The notes beneath the pieces are model-generated. The model did no database searches, was not told the origin of the DNA, and saw only the letters and a list, made by a program, of their open reading frames with translations. A stretch of 64,000 nt of DNA, from assembly GCA_963575745.1 (NCBI GenBank), contig CAUYUJ010012681.1:154501-218500 (forward strand), written 5' to 3'. A program made the translations under genes and the position numbers. The stretch's first letter is position 1. Each line of letters begins with the position of its first letter. This document shows, one piece after another, positions 11,936 through 23,619 of this stretch. The stretch is from Prorocentrum cordatum. Its lineage: Eukaryota; Sar; Dinophyceae; Prorocentrales; Prorocentraceae.

Positions 11936-12134
11936 TCCTGCTCCAACCCTCTAGGGCCGGGGGGGCCTCCTGCCAGGCAGGCTGACGCCCAGCGGCGGTG
12001 CCGCCGCCGCACGCGTCCTGCTGGCCGCGCGGAGGGAGAGCACACACCCTGCTGCCGTCCCTCTCATTTTTTGGCAGCAGTAGCATCGTGATGACTTCTT
12101 CGTTGTTGATGACGGACATCATACGTACAAACCC

Positions 12135-12260
12135 ATGTTAACTTCAAAATCCAATCGGTCACCGTTTAGGGTTCACTTCAGTTTCGAGGCCTACATGGCG
12201 ACTTTTCGATTGTGGATAATGCAGAACTCCGACGCGCGCGTCACCACGGCCACCCGCGCG
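12135..12260. repeat. Outlying partial copy of the 249-bp satellite
   Basis: Begins with ATGTTAACTTCAAAATCCAA and continues with the same order of landmarks as the array at 13,065-14,265. It is separated from that array by the 41-bp minisatellite. Confidence 0.75.
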
Positions 12261-12384
12261 CGGGAGCCTTTTAACGACAGGGCACCCAACGGGTGCTACA
12301 AATTCGGGAGTGCGTTGTAGCACCCGTTGGGGGCCCTTTTGGGGCCCTCTCGTGGCTTCCCGGGGCGTTCTGAGGGGCGTTCCC

Positions 12385-13065
12385 ATCTTGCGAGAACGTC
12401 CACGTTCTCGCAAGAGCGGGCGCGCCATCTTACGAGAACGTCCCGTTCTCGTAAGACCGGGCGCGCCATCTTACGAGAACGTCCCGTTCTCGCAAGAGCG
12501 GGCGCGCCATCTCACGAGAACGTCCACGTTCTCGCAAGACCGGGCGCGCCATCTTGCGAGAACGTCCACGTTCTCGTAAGAGCGGGCGCGCCATCTTACG
12601 AGAACGTACCGTTCTCGCAAGACCGGGCGCGCCATCTTACGAGAACTAGCGAACGCACGTTCTCGTAAGAGCGGGCGCGCCATACGAGAACGTCCCGTTC
12701 TCGCAAGAGCGGGCGCGCCATCTTACGAGAACGTCCACGTTCTCGCAAGAGCGGGCGCGCCATCTTACGAGAACGTCCCGTTCTCGCAAGAGCGGGCGCG
12801 CCATCTTACGAGAACGTCCACGTTCTCGCAAGAGCGGGCGCGCCATCTTACGAGAACGTCCACGTTCTCGTAAGAGCGGGCGCGCCATCTTACGAGAACG
12901 TCCCGTTCTCGCAAGAGCGGGCGCGCCATTTTGCGAGAACGTCCACGTTCTCGTAAGAGCGGGCGCGCCATCTAACGAGAACGCCCCGTTCTCGCAAGAG
13001 CGGGCGCGCCATCTTACGAGAACGTCCACGTTCTCGTAAGAGCGGGCGCGCCATCTTACGAGAAA
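12385..13065. repeat. 41-42-bp minisatellite with nested palindromes
   Basis: About 16 tandem units. Each holds a GCGGGCGCGCCAT block (with the GGCGCGCC palindrome) and an ACGAGAACGT...ACGTTCTCGT inverted repeat whose centre varies (CC, CCA, TACC). One unit has an altered centre near 12,645. It is not a CRISPR array, because there are no unique spacers. Confidence 0.9.
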
Positions 13066-14265
13066 CCGAATGTTAACTTCAAAATCCAATCGATCACGGT
13101 TAAGGGTCCACTTTAGTTCCCAGGCCAACATGGCGACTTTTCGATTGTGGGCAATACAGAACTCCGCGGGCGCGCGGGTGACCATGGTCACCCGCGCGCG
13201 GCGGGTGACCATGGCGCGCGCGCGGGTCACCCAAAATCCGGTCGGTCACCTTTAAGGGTTCACTTTCGTTTCCAAAGCAACATGGCGACTTTTTGATTGA
13301 GGAAGCCCAAGAAATCGCATGTTAACTTCAAAATCCAATCGATCACGGTTAAGGGTCCACTTTAGTTCCCAGGCCAACATGGCGACTTTTCGATTGTGGG
13401 CAATACAGAACTCCGCGGGCGCGCGGGTGACCATGGTCACCCGCGCGCGGCGGGTGACCCGGGCGCGCGCGCGGGTCACCCAAAATCCGGTCGGTCACCT
13501 TTAAGGGTTCACTTTCGTTTCCAAAGCAACATGGCGACTTTTTGATTGAGGAAGCCCGAGAAATCGCATGTTAACTTCAAAATCCAATCGATCACGGTTA
13601 AGGGTCCACTTTAGTTCCCAGGCCAACATGGCGACTTTTCGATTGTGGGCAATACAGAACTCCGCGGGCGCGCGGGTGACCATGGTCACCCGCGCGCGGC
13701 GGGTGACCCGGGCGCGCGCGCGGGTCACCCAAAATCCGGTCGGTCACCTTTAAGGGTTCACTTTAGTTTCCAAAGCAACATGGCGACTTTTTGATTGAGG
13801 AAGCCCGAGAAATCGCATGTTAACTTCAAAATCCAATCGATCACGGTTAAGGACCCACTTTAGTTTCCAGGCCAACATGGCAACTGTTCGATTGTGGGCA
13901 ATACAGAACACCGCGCGCGCGCGGGTGACCATGGTCACCCGCGCGCGGGGGGTGACCCGGGCGCGCGCGCGGGTCACCCGAAATGCGGTCGGTCACCGTT
14001 AGGGTTCACTTTAGCTTCCAAAGCAACATGGCGACCTTTCCATCGAGGAAGCCCGAGAAATCGCATGTAAACTTCAAAATCCAATGGATCACGGTTAAGG
14101 GTCCGCTTGAGTTTCCAGGCCAACATGGCGACTTGTCGATTGTGGGCAATACAGAACTCCGCGCGCGCGCGGGTGATCATGGTTACCCGCGCGCGGCGAG
14201 CGACCTGGGCGCGCGCGCGGGTCACCCGAAATCCGGTCGGTCACCGTTAGGGGTTCACTTGGCTT
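13065..14265. repeat. 249-bp dimeric satellite array
   Basis: About five tandem units with landmarks spaced exactly 249 bp (13,070; 13,319; 13,568; 13,817; then a diverged fifth). Each unit is two related halves: one carries AATCCAATCGATCACGGTTA and the other AATCCGGTCGGTCACC, and both contain AACATGGCGACTTTT. Each early unit has a perfect 30-bp palindrome centred on ACCATGGT with GC-rich arms, for example 13,170-13,199. Confidence 0.92.
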
Positions 14266-14399
14266 TCCACAGCATCCACGGCACCTTCCGCACAATGCCG
14301 TTCGAACCGCTCGAAGAAGCCCCACGAGCCCCAGCGGCAACCGACCGGCTGGAAAGTGCGAACTCTCCGGCCGGTCACTTGGTTACAGCTGGGAACTCG

Positions 14400-14790
14400 T
14401 AGAGCTTGAGAAGCCTGTGGTACTTGTGGCACCTGTGGGGCTTATGGGGCGCGTGGATCATGCGGGATCTGTCGGATACGTGGGATTCTCGAAACTCGCG
14501 AGATTTGTGGACCTTGCCTTGGTGCCGACAGAGCTGTGGGACCTGCTGAACCTGTGGTCCTTGTGGGTTTGTGGCGCCTGTGGCACCGTGCGCGTGGTTT
14601 CGGTGCCTGGCGCGTGCAATGCTCCTGGGTCGGCCTGGAGTTCGCCGGGCCGCAAGAGAATCAAAGGAATCAAAGCGGAATCAGTGCGGAATCAAAACGG
14701 AATCGGGACAACTACGACACTTGATTCATGCGGAATCAGAAGAATCAATACAGAATCAAAACGGAATCATTACTGGTCGGCCACGACAGC
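14400..14790. repeat. CCTGTGG and GGAATCA degenerate repeats
   Basis: About 14,405-14,600 is built from CTGTGG/TTGTGG phrases; about 14,655-14,770 repeats GGAATCAAA. No frame looks coding. From 14,800 to 15,317 I see only a GAT tract (about 14,930-14,970) and a GGA tract (about 15,185-15,245). Confidence 0.6.
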
Positions 14791-15317
14791 GAAGTTCCAC
14801 CAGCATCGGTGACACAATCGCGTTTCGAGGCCGCGGCGCGCCCTCGTCACTCTGTCTCGGCAGTGCCACGACGCTCGTGGCCGCAGGAAACATTGCCGAA
14901 ACCTGCGACAGCCCTGGGCTCGACCACTTTGATGATGCTGATGATGATGATGATGACGATGATGAGGGAATGAACAGCATCAACAACAGTAGCAGCAGTC
15001 GTACAAGCTCGCCATGAGAAGTTCTAGCGACAGACCTCGGTGTCGCGCACATCTGGCGGTTATCGCAGCTCCAACGCTCGCTGCTGGTCGACGTCGAAAG
15101 GCTTGGCATGCCCACCAAATTGGAAATGCGTGCACACCACGCGTGGGCGAGACTAAAGAAATGGAACGGTGGCAGGAATGCGAGGGGCAGGAGGGGGAAG
15201 AGGAGGAGGAAGAGGAGGACTAGGGGGAGGAGGAAGAGGAGGAGGCGCACAATATCGAGCTGATATCCCTTCGCGGAACGCCCCTGTCTCCCTTCCGTGG
15301 CCCCGCGGCGCTCCTAG

Positions 15318-18300
15318 CTATGCCAAGACCTGCAGCGCCCCCTTCATTCTCTCCACCTCCGCATCAGGCGGCACGTAATCCTTGTGCCGCTCCTCGGGGT
15401 GGGGGCGGAAGGGAAGTGGCGAGATGCAGGGCGGGGTGGGCTCTGACACCATCCGAATAATCGTCGCCTTCCGGTCGAATCCCACAGCGAAACGCCCAGC
15501 CACGGTCCGCAGGGAGGCGGGCGGTCTCAGAGACCCAAGGCTCACCGAAAAAGCTCCGGGGCACAGGACTCGGCGGGACTTTGGCAGTTGTGTCCCGACC
15601 TTGGTCCGCACGTTGGCGCCGTCTGGCACCTCCAGCCAGCACAGGAGCCACGCGGCGCACGTCTGCCAGTCAGGGTACAAGTTCACCTAGGAGCACGCAC
15701 CGATCACCATACTGGGGCCCCACATGGGCCACGCGCCCACGTGAAGCGCGCGGCCAGGAAATTCGATCCAGGCGCGACCCCAAAAAGTGACCGCGCAACT
15801 AGCGCCACCATGGCATCGCCAACGGAAATGGAAAAGCCTAATAGAGGAACTGCTGGCACTGGAGTGCGGCGCTTCTCGGCCCAAGGGCATTGCCGCCTGT
15901 GTGTAATGGAAACAACGGTGGTGACCGCGGCCTCTGCACGACGCGTACCCTCGCTGGTTGCCGCTCTGATGGCTGCAGTAATCGAAATTCACGTACAGGC
16001 CCCCGCGCCCGCCGACTTTCCTCGGGACAAAGGGCCGCGGAGGGCGGCGCGGTGCGACCATGAAACCCACATCTAATAATGGCAGTGGGGCGGCAGGTAC
16101 TGGCCCTGCGCCCTCGTCCTCAATGGGGTCCATAGCCCCGGCCTCGATCGCCTCAAGATCACCTGCAACAGCCAGGGGCTCGCCAGCTAGATGTTTGAGG
16201 AAATCCGCATTACTCAAAGCTCTCAGATCTTCGTGCTTGTTGACTGCGTCTGGGGAGCTTGCCTCAAGGAGCACCTTCGGGCCGCCGGCCAATGAGACCA
16301 AGCCCCCTCCCCCCCCTTTCCTTGGAGCCCGCTCTCGAGACAGTCCCCCCTCATCCCCCCGTCCTCTTCCTCCTCCGCCCTCGACGGGGCTTCGCCAGCT
16401 TGCCCCGCGCAGCCTACAGAAGTGCCCCCTCGGGAACGCCCAAAGAGGACCCCCGTCCAAGATGCACGTCGCCACTGCCAACGGTTTGGGGCATATGGTC
16501 GGCGGGGTCGCTCGGCCCTCTGGGGGCCCTCTTGCAGATGCTTGCGCGTTTGACGTAAGCCCGAACCTCCAACAATCGCGATGTGAACGCAGGTGGCGAT
16601 CGCATCTTGGAGGGGGGTCATCTTAGCGCTGGAGAGCCCACTGATATTGAGTTCGGCACTCGCGAGCCTTGTAATATCCATGAACCATGGAGTGCAGGAC
16701 GCGATGGTATCCTCTCCCGAAAATATCAGATGCTGATAGTAATGACTTCATATACAGTATGCTGCTGATCAGCACGCTTGGTGCGAATAGCTTCTGCGAC
16801 TCAGGATCAAACCAATCTAACGCGGCGTCGCCGAGCTCCCAACCCTGCAAAGCCAGCTCGCACAGCAGAGCAACCTTCGAAGAACACTGCATGATGTCTG
16901 GGCAGGGAATGCTGAGAATGGAAACTGGGGAACGACACTCGGTATGACCCTCCCAAAAGACGGCGCCGGGGTTGACCGACAGCTGCATCTCGAGGAACTC
17001 GCTCGTCGTTTTGACGAGGATCTCATTTGAAACCATGAGATCGACCAAACCAAAGTTCAAACTTGTTCCAAGTGACTCTGCCAGGACCGGCTCCCCGAAA
17101 CCCTGGACCGCGCCGCTGTCTGCCAAATCGTTCACCAACTTGACCGCGCCAGAAAGCGTGGGTACATGAGCATCGTGTTCAGATACTCCCTGGCTGAAAG
17201 TGCGAATCGCCGACTCCAGCGCGCATCGCACTGGGCTCTTGAAGGCGAGGCGAGTCGAAGAACGAGAAATGCTCCAATGAAAAACACTTTCAACATCACG
17301 GCATGCAGCAATCAAAGAGAGGTCCAACAAGACCATGGCTGCGCCCTCATACCTGAGATGCACGCGACCGTCAGCAGCTGAAGCGGCCACGACCTCCCCC
17401 TCCTTCCCCCCTCCCCCTTCGGTCGGAGGGAGGGGGGGGAAGGAAATCCTTCCGTCTCCTCCGCCCCCCTCCTCCCCAGGGCGAAACCTTCAAAGGCGCC
17501 GACGCCCATGCCACCTCTGTTTTCTGCCGCTGCGGGCGGGCCGCCGCCCGACCTCCTCATTGGGCAGAATGGCAGCAACGCAACGACTGTTTGGGCATAT
17601 TCCGTGGATGGCCCTCGTCGCCGCGGCTGGATTCGCCCTACCATTTTGATCAGAATGCGCCGCCATGGGGAGACGGTCAACTTTGGAATTTCGTTTCCAC
17701 TGCATTGTCTGGCACCGCAGCGTTTCCCAAAGACCGCGCCTCGCCGAGAGCTCTCCGCGACGCCGGACTCGCCCCAGACGGGCTATGTTGTCCTCCCTGA
17801 TCGAGCGTGCGCCGCGCGCTATTGCGCCCGCCCCTCCCCCCCGCACCTCCATGGGCGCCACTGTCGCAAAAGTCCTGGACTCCTCGACGTGTCCAGGGCG
17901 AAGTACTTCTGCTCTCTGAGGGTACAAGTTGACAATCTTGAAAAATGCGCGCTGGCACCCATCATACTCGTAGGGGGGGCCCGGTGCGACTGAGGAAATG
18001 TACTCCACGAGCGCAGCCTCTGTGGGGACGTCCCGACGCGGCAGTGGGGCCCCGTCATTCGATGCTAGATCGAATTGTACTCGGGGAACGCACCAAACAG
18101 CAGAATCGCAGAGCATCTTGTCCCTGAGAAAACAAACCAGCTGCCAATCCACTCTCCCGACAGGGCGCTTAGACGGCCTCAACGGTTCCACAACGGCTAC
18201 CTTCCATTCATCGAGCGTGGAACGCTCTTTCTCGAGCTTTCGGAACTGCCCTGCAATGGAGAACAAATACATCCGACCGTGCAGCTCCGCCATTGGCAGA

Positions 18301-21300
18301 ACCTGGCGAGGCGCCGGTAAACGCCGACCCTCGAGGCCAGGGCCCCCCCTCCTCCTCCTCCTTCTTCTCCTCCTCGTCATCCTCCTTCAAGGCTCCCTTC
18401 CGCCCCCCAACCTCCGTTCCCACTCCCTGCCTTTTTTCCTCCAACCTCCGATCTCCCCCATCCCTGCAAGCACTCAAGCAAGCGAACCTGCGCCTTCCAC
18501 TTCTGTCCACGCGGGTAAGTGCATTCCAAGAGCTTCTTACCAAGCGATCGCCTGCGCCACTGTCCCAATGCGTACTTGAAAAAATCAGCGCTGTTTTCCA
18601 GTTTCGCTTGTATCTCTGGCTTTTTCACTCGATTGTTCAAAAAAGCAGGTAGCTGGTACGTTGCCTTCTTCTGGAAACCCGAGAGGCGAGCGTGAACGCC
18701 TTCCGTTTTCCTAGAGACTGTGGGGGACAACGCATAACAACGCAACTCGTAGATGAGTCTAGGACTGAGCGGCTGCGCGCTTCCACCTGCGAAAGACTCC
18801 AACTCCGCTTTAAAGGGCAATTCAGCATCGACCAAAAGGCGATATGCAACTCGGTGGAGTTTTCGAAGCAATCCGTGGGCGATCAGTGAATCTCGCTCCT
18901 CTATGCAACCCTTGCAAAGGGACCTAGAAGTCTCCCTTGAACCATTCTGCTCGCACACGTAAATCCCGATCAATCGGAGGGGCAACTGCCCCCAGGGAGA
19001 CAACTTCATGTCCAATTGTTCGCAAATGCATTGCTTCAGATTCGTCTCTAAAGACACAACTAGTGAACGATCTTCCGGGCGAGCCTCAAAACAAAGATCG
19101 TGGAGTTCACGTGTTCTGTAATGCCTGATGTTGTGAACGTGCGTCCGCCAGTGGCCCGCTGCTAACTCCGCCGCCCTGCACCCTTTCCATGGGCACCGCG
19201 CCGAAGCCCGACGGTAGTCAGCTAAGCGTTCCTGGAAACCTTTGGGGGAATCGTCGAACAAGTGCGAATGGCACCAACACCGCTCCTGCCAATTGGCCTC
19301 CTGCTGGACGGCTGCCGAGACAGAGAGGAGCACGCGGATGTACAACATAATCGAATGCTCGTGCTGAATGTGCTGTGCAATTTTGTCAATCACCTTCGCG
19401 TTTATATCGCTCAACTGCCACTCCTGGCCGTCCCCGGAGCCTGATTTCATATTATCGGGGCTGTATGCGGCTGCCAATATTGGCAGCATAACTTTCAGAT
19501 CCAACAAAAAACCTCGTAAATATTCCCATTTCCACGTGAATTTCGTTCCGTGCCCCCAACCATCCAATAACCCCCTTTGATTGGCCCACTGCGGCCCCCC
19601 GATGCACACGGCCTGAAACCTCCTCCTCATTCCGCGATCGCCCAGAAAGACAGCTAAATCGTGAAACACAGGGTCGAGGAACTTCCAGGCGGGCAACATC
19701 TGGACTGCCCGCTCAAGCGAGTTATAAAACACGTGCAGACAATCTGAGAGCCTCACTGCGACGGGGAAGAAAAAAGCGCCCGCCCCCTGATCCACGTTCG
19801 GCTGGACTGCGCCGGCTCGCAGGCCCCGCAGAGTGTCAAGCCAGTCTGCGGAATCTACGTTGCAGAGGAAGGGGGCGTCGGCAACATCTTTTTCCAGGCC
19901 CATATCGGACGTGAACGAATACACCTCGTAACGCCACTTGTCCAACAGAGCGCCCCCGCCCGTCTCCAACAAAGCCGCGTGCAGCAGGCACGAAGTCTTC
20001 TGAGTGAGATTGGCAGCGCCCAAACCTACAGGGCAACGCGGGGCATACCCTGAATTCCGACGCCGCCTGGCAAACTCGGGGGACCCTGCGCCCCAAGAAA
20101 AAAGAAAAAGGGAAGGAGACACAGGGGGAGGGGAGGGGGAAAGGGAACAGACGGGGAAACTCGACCAAACCCGACGCGGGAATCGGTTATGCCCCCAGTT
20201 GCCCGCCTAGTGTCGTAAGTGGCATGTGGCGGCACTCCCAATTAAAAAACGGATGGGCAAGCATCTCGCCGTGCGAAGTGCCCCTTGGCCACAGTTCCCT
20301 GTCCTCCTGCGCGATATAGAAGTTGTACCCTCTCAGCGAGGAGGCATCAACAAGGAGGTGTCTGTGCCCCTGCAAATCCTTGTTTACAACTCGTTGAAAG
20401 CCAATATCAATCATGTTCAGTCGGTGGTCCGCCCTCCGCAACACACTGCTCGATGGAATGCGCAACTGGCCCGAATCGATTGATCGGCACAGGTCGACTG
20501 CTTGCTCCGACGACAGCGCCATCTTCAGCGATAGTTTGACCAGCCTGGACAGATCAGTCTTCCTGCTGCCAAGGACAACGCTCATCTGCCAAGCGGTCAA
20601 CATGACGGCTGGGTGATATGTTGGGCCCGATCTGTTACCTAGAAGGCCTTCGGGCCGACTCGCGCCGACGACCTCCAGCGGGGCAGAGGCGCGCCAGTCG
20701 CGCTGCGGCAAGGGCGTGGGAGGGTTCCCCAGCAGGGCCGGAGGTTCGATGCCAGCCGCGAGGCAATAATTCCTGCCAGTGACCAGCACAGGGTACCTGG
20801 GGAAGGCAAATGCAAAAGGCAAGCGAGGGAAGGAGCGATAGGGGAGGGGGAAGGGCACGAGGGGAATGCGAGCACATACTTGGACATGCGATCCCTGGAC
20901 ATCCCCGACTGGATTCTCGGGGGCGCGCGGGCGAAGCAGAGGGGGCACGTGCGATCGAACACGCGCTTCGCAACGTCTTCGGAAGGCAACCTGAAGAAAC
21001 GCGCCTCCATGTTGCTGTCCCTGACACCACAAGCACCATAAATAGCCCAAATGTCACTGCTGGGGCGCGGGTGGCAAACATTCAGCCATGAGGTGCACGC
21101 CGAAATATCCAACTTCACAACTTCTGGCAGCGATCGCGTCTCTGCAACGTGCCACATGACAGAACCCACGCAATCTTCCCGAAGTTCGCGAAGCTGGATC
21201 TCGACGCAAGGGTGGTAACCGTTGTTGTACAAATGTACGCCAGACAGCTTCATCGCGCCATACACGGAAACATGGGACTTACACAGACCATCATCCGCGC

Positions 21301-21341
21301 GTCTCTTCCGCCCCTCGTGGAAAGTGTAACCGAAGAACAAC
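15318..21341 (-). CDS. Multi-exon dinoflagellate multicopy (transposase-like?) protein, 5' incomplete
   Basis: Seven minus-strand exons can be joined: A 21,341-20,880; B 20,796-20,207; C 20,085-18,488; D from 18,302 to about 17,500 (end not resolved); E 17,352-16,668; F 16,274-15,897; G 15,686-15,318 with the stop. The five resolved introns are 83, 121, 185, 393 and 210 nt; two have GT and three GC donors, all have an AG acceptor followed by G, and all joins keep the frame. Visible motifs are CWCH with a later CPWKGCRAAELAAGH (exon C) and a cysteine/histidine cluster near the end (CSHQSGNQRGYASC, HHRCFHYTQ) continuing across the last intron into NLYPDWQTCAAWLLCWLEV. I recall this combination as a very common dinoflagellate family, possibly transposon-derived; no catalytic triad is evident. 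Exon A begins after a CCCCAG acceptor, so further 5' exons are missing or lie beyond the repeats at 21.4-22.6 kb. Confidence 0.7.
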
Positions 21342-21599
21342 TGGGGCAGAGAATGTTGCGCGCGGCGGCGCTGTCCACCTGCACCCGCCTCTGTCCAGGT
21401 TTTGTATCCCGTTCACACACACACACACTCTCTCTCTCTCTCTCCCTCTATACACATATATGTATACAAGTGGCACGTGTGCGCCCAGGCTCATACAAAG
21501 AAACTGAAGGGGCGTTTGCAGCAGGAGTGAACTGCAACAGCGAAGTCGCACTCGAGCGCAAGTGGGGTTGCCACACCTTGCGACGCGTGTCCAACGGCC

Positions 21600-22080
21600 C
21601 CCCAGGAAGCCTCAGGAGGCCCAACTTGGATACCAGAAGAGGCTCCAGGAGGCCCCAGGATTCTGAGTGTTGTGTGCGTGTGTGTAATGTGTGTTCTGTG
21701 TTGTGCGTGCTTCTTGTGCGTTGTAGGTGTTGTGTGTGTCTGTGTGTTAACGGCAGCAGAAGCACAGGCAACCAGTGAGCATGCGAAAGCTCCTCAGGGT
21801 GTGAGGATGGTTACACCTTGCATGTGGGCACCGAACAACTGCACCTCCATTGAAACAGCCAGGGCGAAACACTTAAATTTGTACCGCGGGGGCGGCCAAG
21901 GCGAAACACTTAAATTTGTGCCGCTACACCGGGCAGCGCCGCAGGAGGCCCCAGGAGGTTTCAGGAGACCCCCAGGAGGCTCCGAGGCGGGGTCTGGGGC
22001 ACCAGAAGGTTCAGAAAACCCCAGGAGGCCCCGGGAGGTCCCAGGAGGCCCCCAGGAGGCCCCGAGGCGGGGCCTGGCGC
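21600..22080 (-). repeat. Inverted copy of module X with CCTCCTGG-type arrays
   Basis: Contains the reverse complement of module X (about 21,760-21,935, two CACTTAAATTTGT phrases), a GT-rich tract (21,672-21,750) corresponding to the AC-rich end near 6,970-7,010, and CCAGGAGGCCCC arrays. The order of elements differs from the 5.6-7.0 kb copy. Confidence 0.75.
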
Positions 22081-22089
22081 ACCACAGGG

Positions 22090-22575
22090 TGCATCGGACT
22101 CGATTTAGGGAGGATGTTACAAGCGAAACCGCCATTTTCTGAGAATCGGGGTCAAACGTATTGAAAGTACCCTGTGTGTTTGAAAACTTTATGTCAAAAA
22201 GTTGAGATTCCCATTCGTTTTTGGACCCTGACGTCACGATCTGCGTGATTGACAGGCAGTCGGGCGATGACTTCCGAAGCCAATACTTCTGCACTGATTG
22301 CCCGTTTATCACACGAGCAGCATCTATATAGCGTAAAATATAATTCCAGTGGTGCTCTCCGCTGATGTCTCGAAGGTAATTCCAGTGGTGCTCTCCGCTG
22401 GTGTCTCAAAGGTATTTCCGGTGGCGCTCCCCACTGGTGTCTGGAGGCTTGCGGTAGCACACGTGGCACGGAAAAATCGAGGATGCCCCTAGCGGAACGA
22501 CCAAAACAATCGCGAACGCGGCGCCCCGCGTACGCATCAATCGCCTCTGAGCTCTACTCTCTCGGGGGTGCGTAT
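22090..22575 (-). repeat. Inverted copy of module Y
   Basis: Reverse complement of about 6,090-6,610, including the three roughly 36-bp units (AATTCCAGTGGTGCTCTCCG) and the CGCGTACGCATCAATCGCC end. Confidence 0.8.
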
Positions 22576-22578
22576 GCT

Positions 22579-22579
22579 A

Positions 22580-22610
<31 letters not shown>

Positions 22611-22780
22611 TATATATATATATATATACATACATACGCACACGTGTGCCTCTGTGCGCGCGTGCATGCGCGTTTGCGCGCGTGCGTGCGTGTATGTTTG
22701 CGAATGCGTGCGTGCGTGCGTGCGTGCGTGCGCGCGTGCGTGTGCGCGTGCGCGTGTGTGAATGTGTGTGTGTGTGCGTG

Positions 22781-22813
<33 letters not shown>

Positions 22814-22817
22814 GCGC

Positions 22818-22872
<55 letters not shown>

Positions 22873-22873
22873 G

Positions 22874-22914
<41 letters not shown>

Positions 22915-23072
22915 CGTGTGTGTGTGTGTAATGGTGTGTGTGTGTGTGTGTGCGCGTGTGTGTGTGTGTGCGTGTGTGTGTGTGTGTGTGTGTGCGGTGT
23001 GTGTGTGTGTGCGTGTGTGTGCTCCTCTTTCGTTATCTCGTTCTCCCTCGCGTTCGTTCCTCCCCTTCTGTC

Positions 23073-23145
<73 letters not shown>
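22579..23145. repeat. Compound microsatellite (TA)n-(GTGC)n-(GT)n-(CTGT)n-(CT)n
   Basis: Five simple repeats follow one another: TA (about 22,579-22,628), GTGC/GCGT (about 22,640-22,880), GT (to about 23,025), CTGT (about 23,070-23,106) and CT (to 23,145). The non-repetitive GC-rich stretch 23,150-23,620 contains nothing I can assign. Confidence 0.9.
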
Positions 23146-23148
<3 letters not shown>

Positions 23149-23619
23149 CCTCTCCCTCTCGACTGCTCTCGTCGGGGGTCCGCTGCGCCCCAGCACCCCA
23201 TGGCCCGCCCGTGGGTCCGCGTGGCCTCGCGGGGGGAGGCGCAACAGCAACGGGGGCCGCCCCCAGCGCCGCGGCCAGTTCAGGCGGCAACTCCATCGCC
23301 CGCGGGCCGCGGGCGCGCAACCTTGCGACCGAGAACCAAGATCGCCCACGCGCGCACGGTTTTCCTTCGCCGCGACGCATCGACGGCTGGCCACCGGAAA
23401 GAAAAACACGCAAAGCAACAAGACATAAGCATGCACTTCGGAGATCCGCGTGGACCTCCGAAAATGAATGTTTATGAATTTGTCGTCTTCAAGGTTCTCG
23501 GCCCCGCAGCCGCGCGCCGACGGGCGGGGAGCGCAGGGCGGCCCGGCCGCGGCGAGCGCCAGACGCTATCATGATGGCGGCGACGCATGCATGATGCACG
23601 GCACTCGACTTCCTCCGTC

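Noticed and set aside
12385-13065. CRISPR-like array
   Set aside because: The sequence between palindromes is itself repeated, there are no unique spacers, and the context is eukaryotic.
20735-20770. tRNA-like B box (GGTTCGATGCC)
   Set aside because: No A box or cloverleaf nearby, and it falls inside exon B of the seven-exon gene.
22554-23436. Thr-His or Cys-Val-rich frames of about 300 codons
   Set aside because: Translation of GT/GTGC/CT microsatellites.
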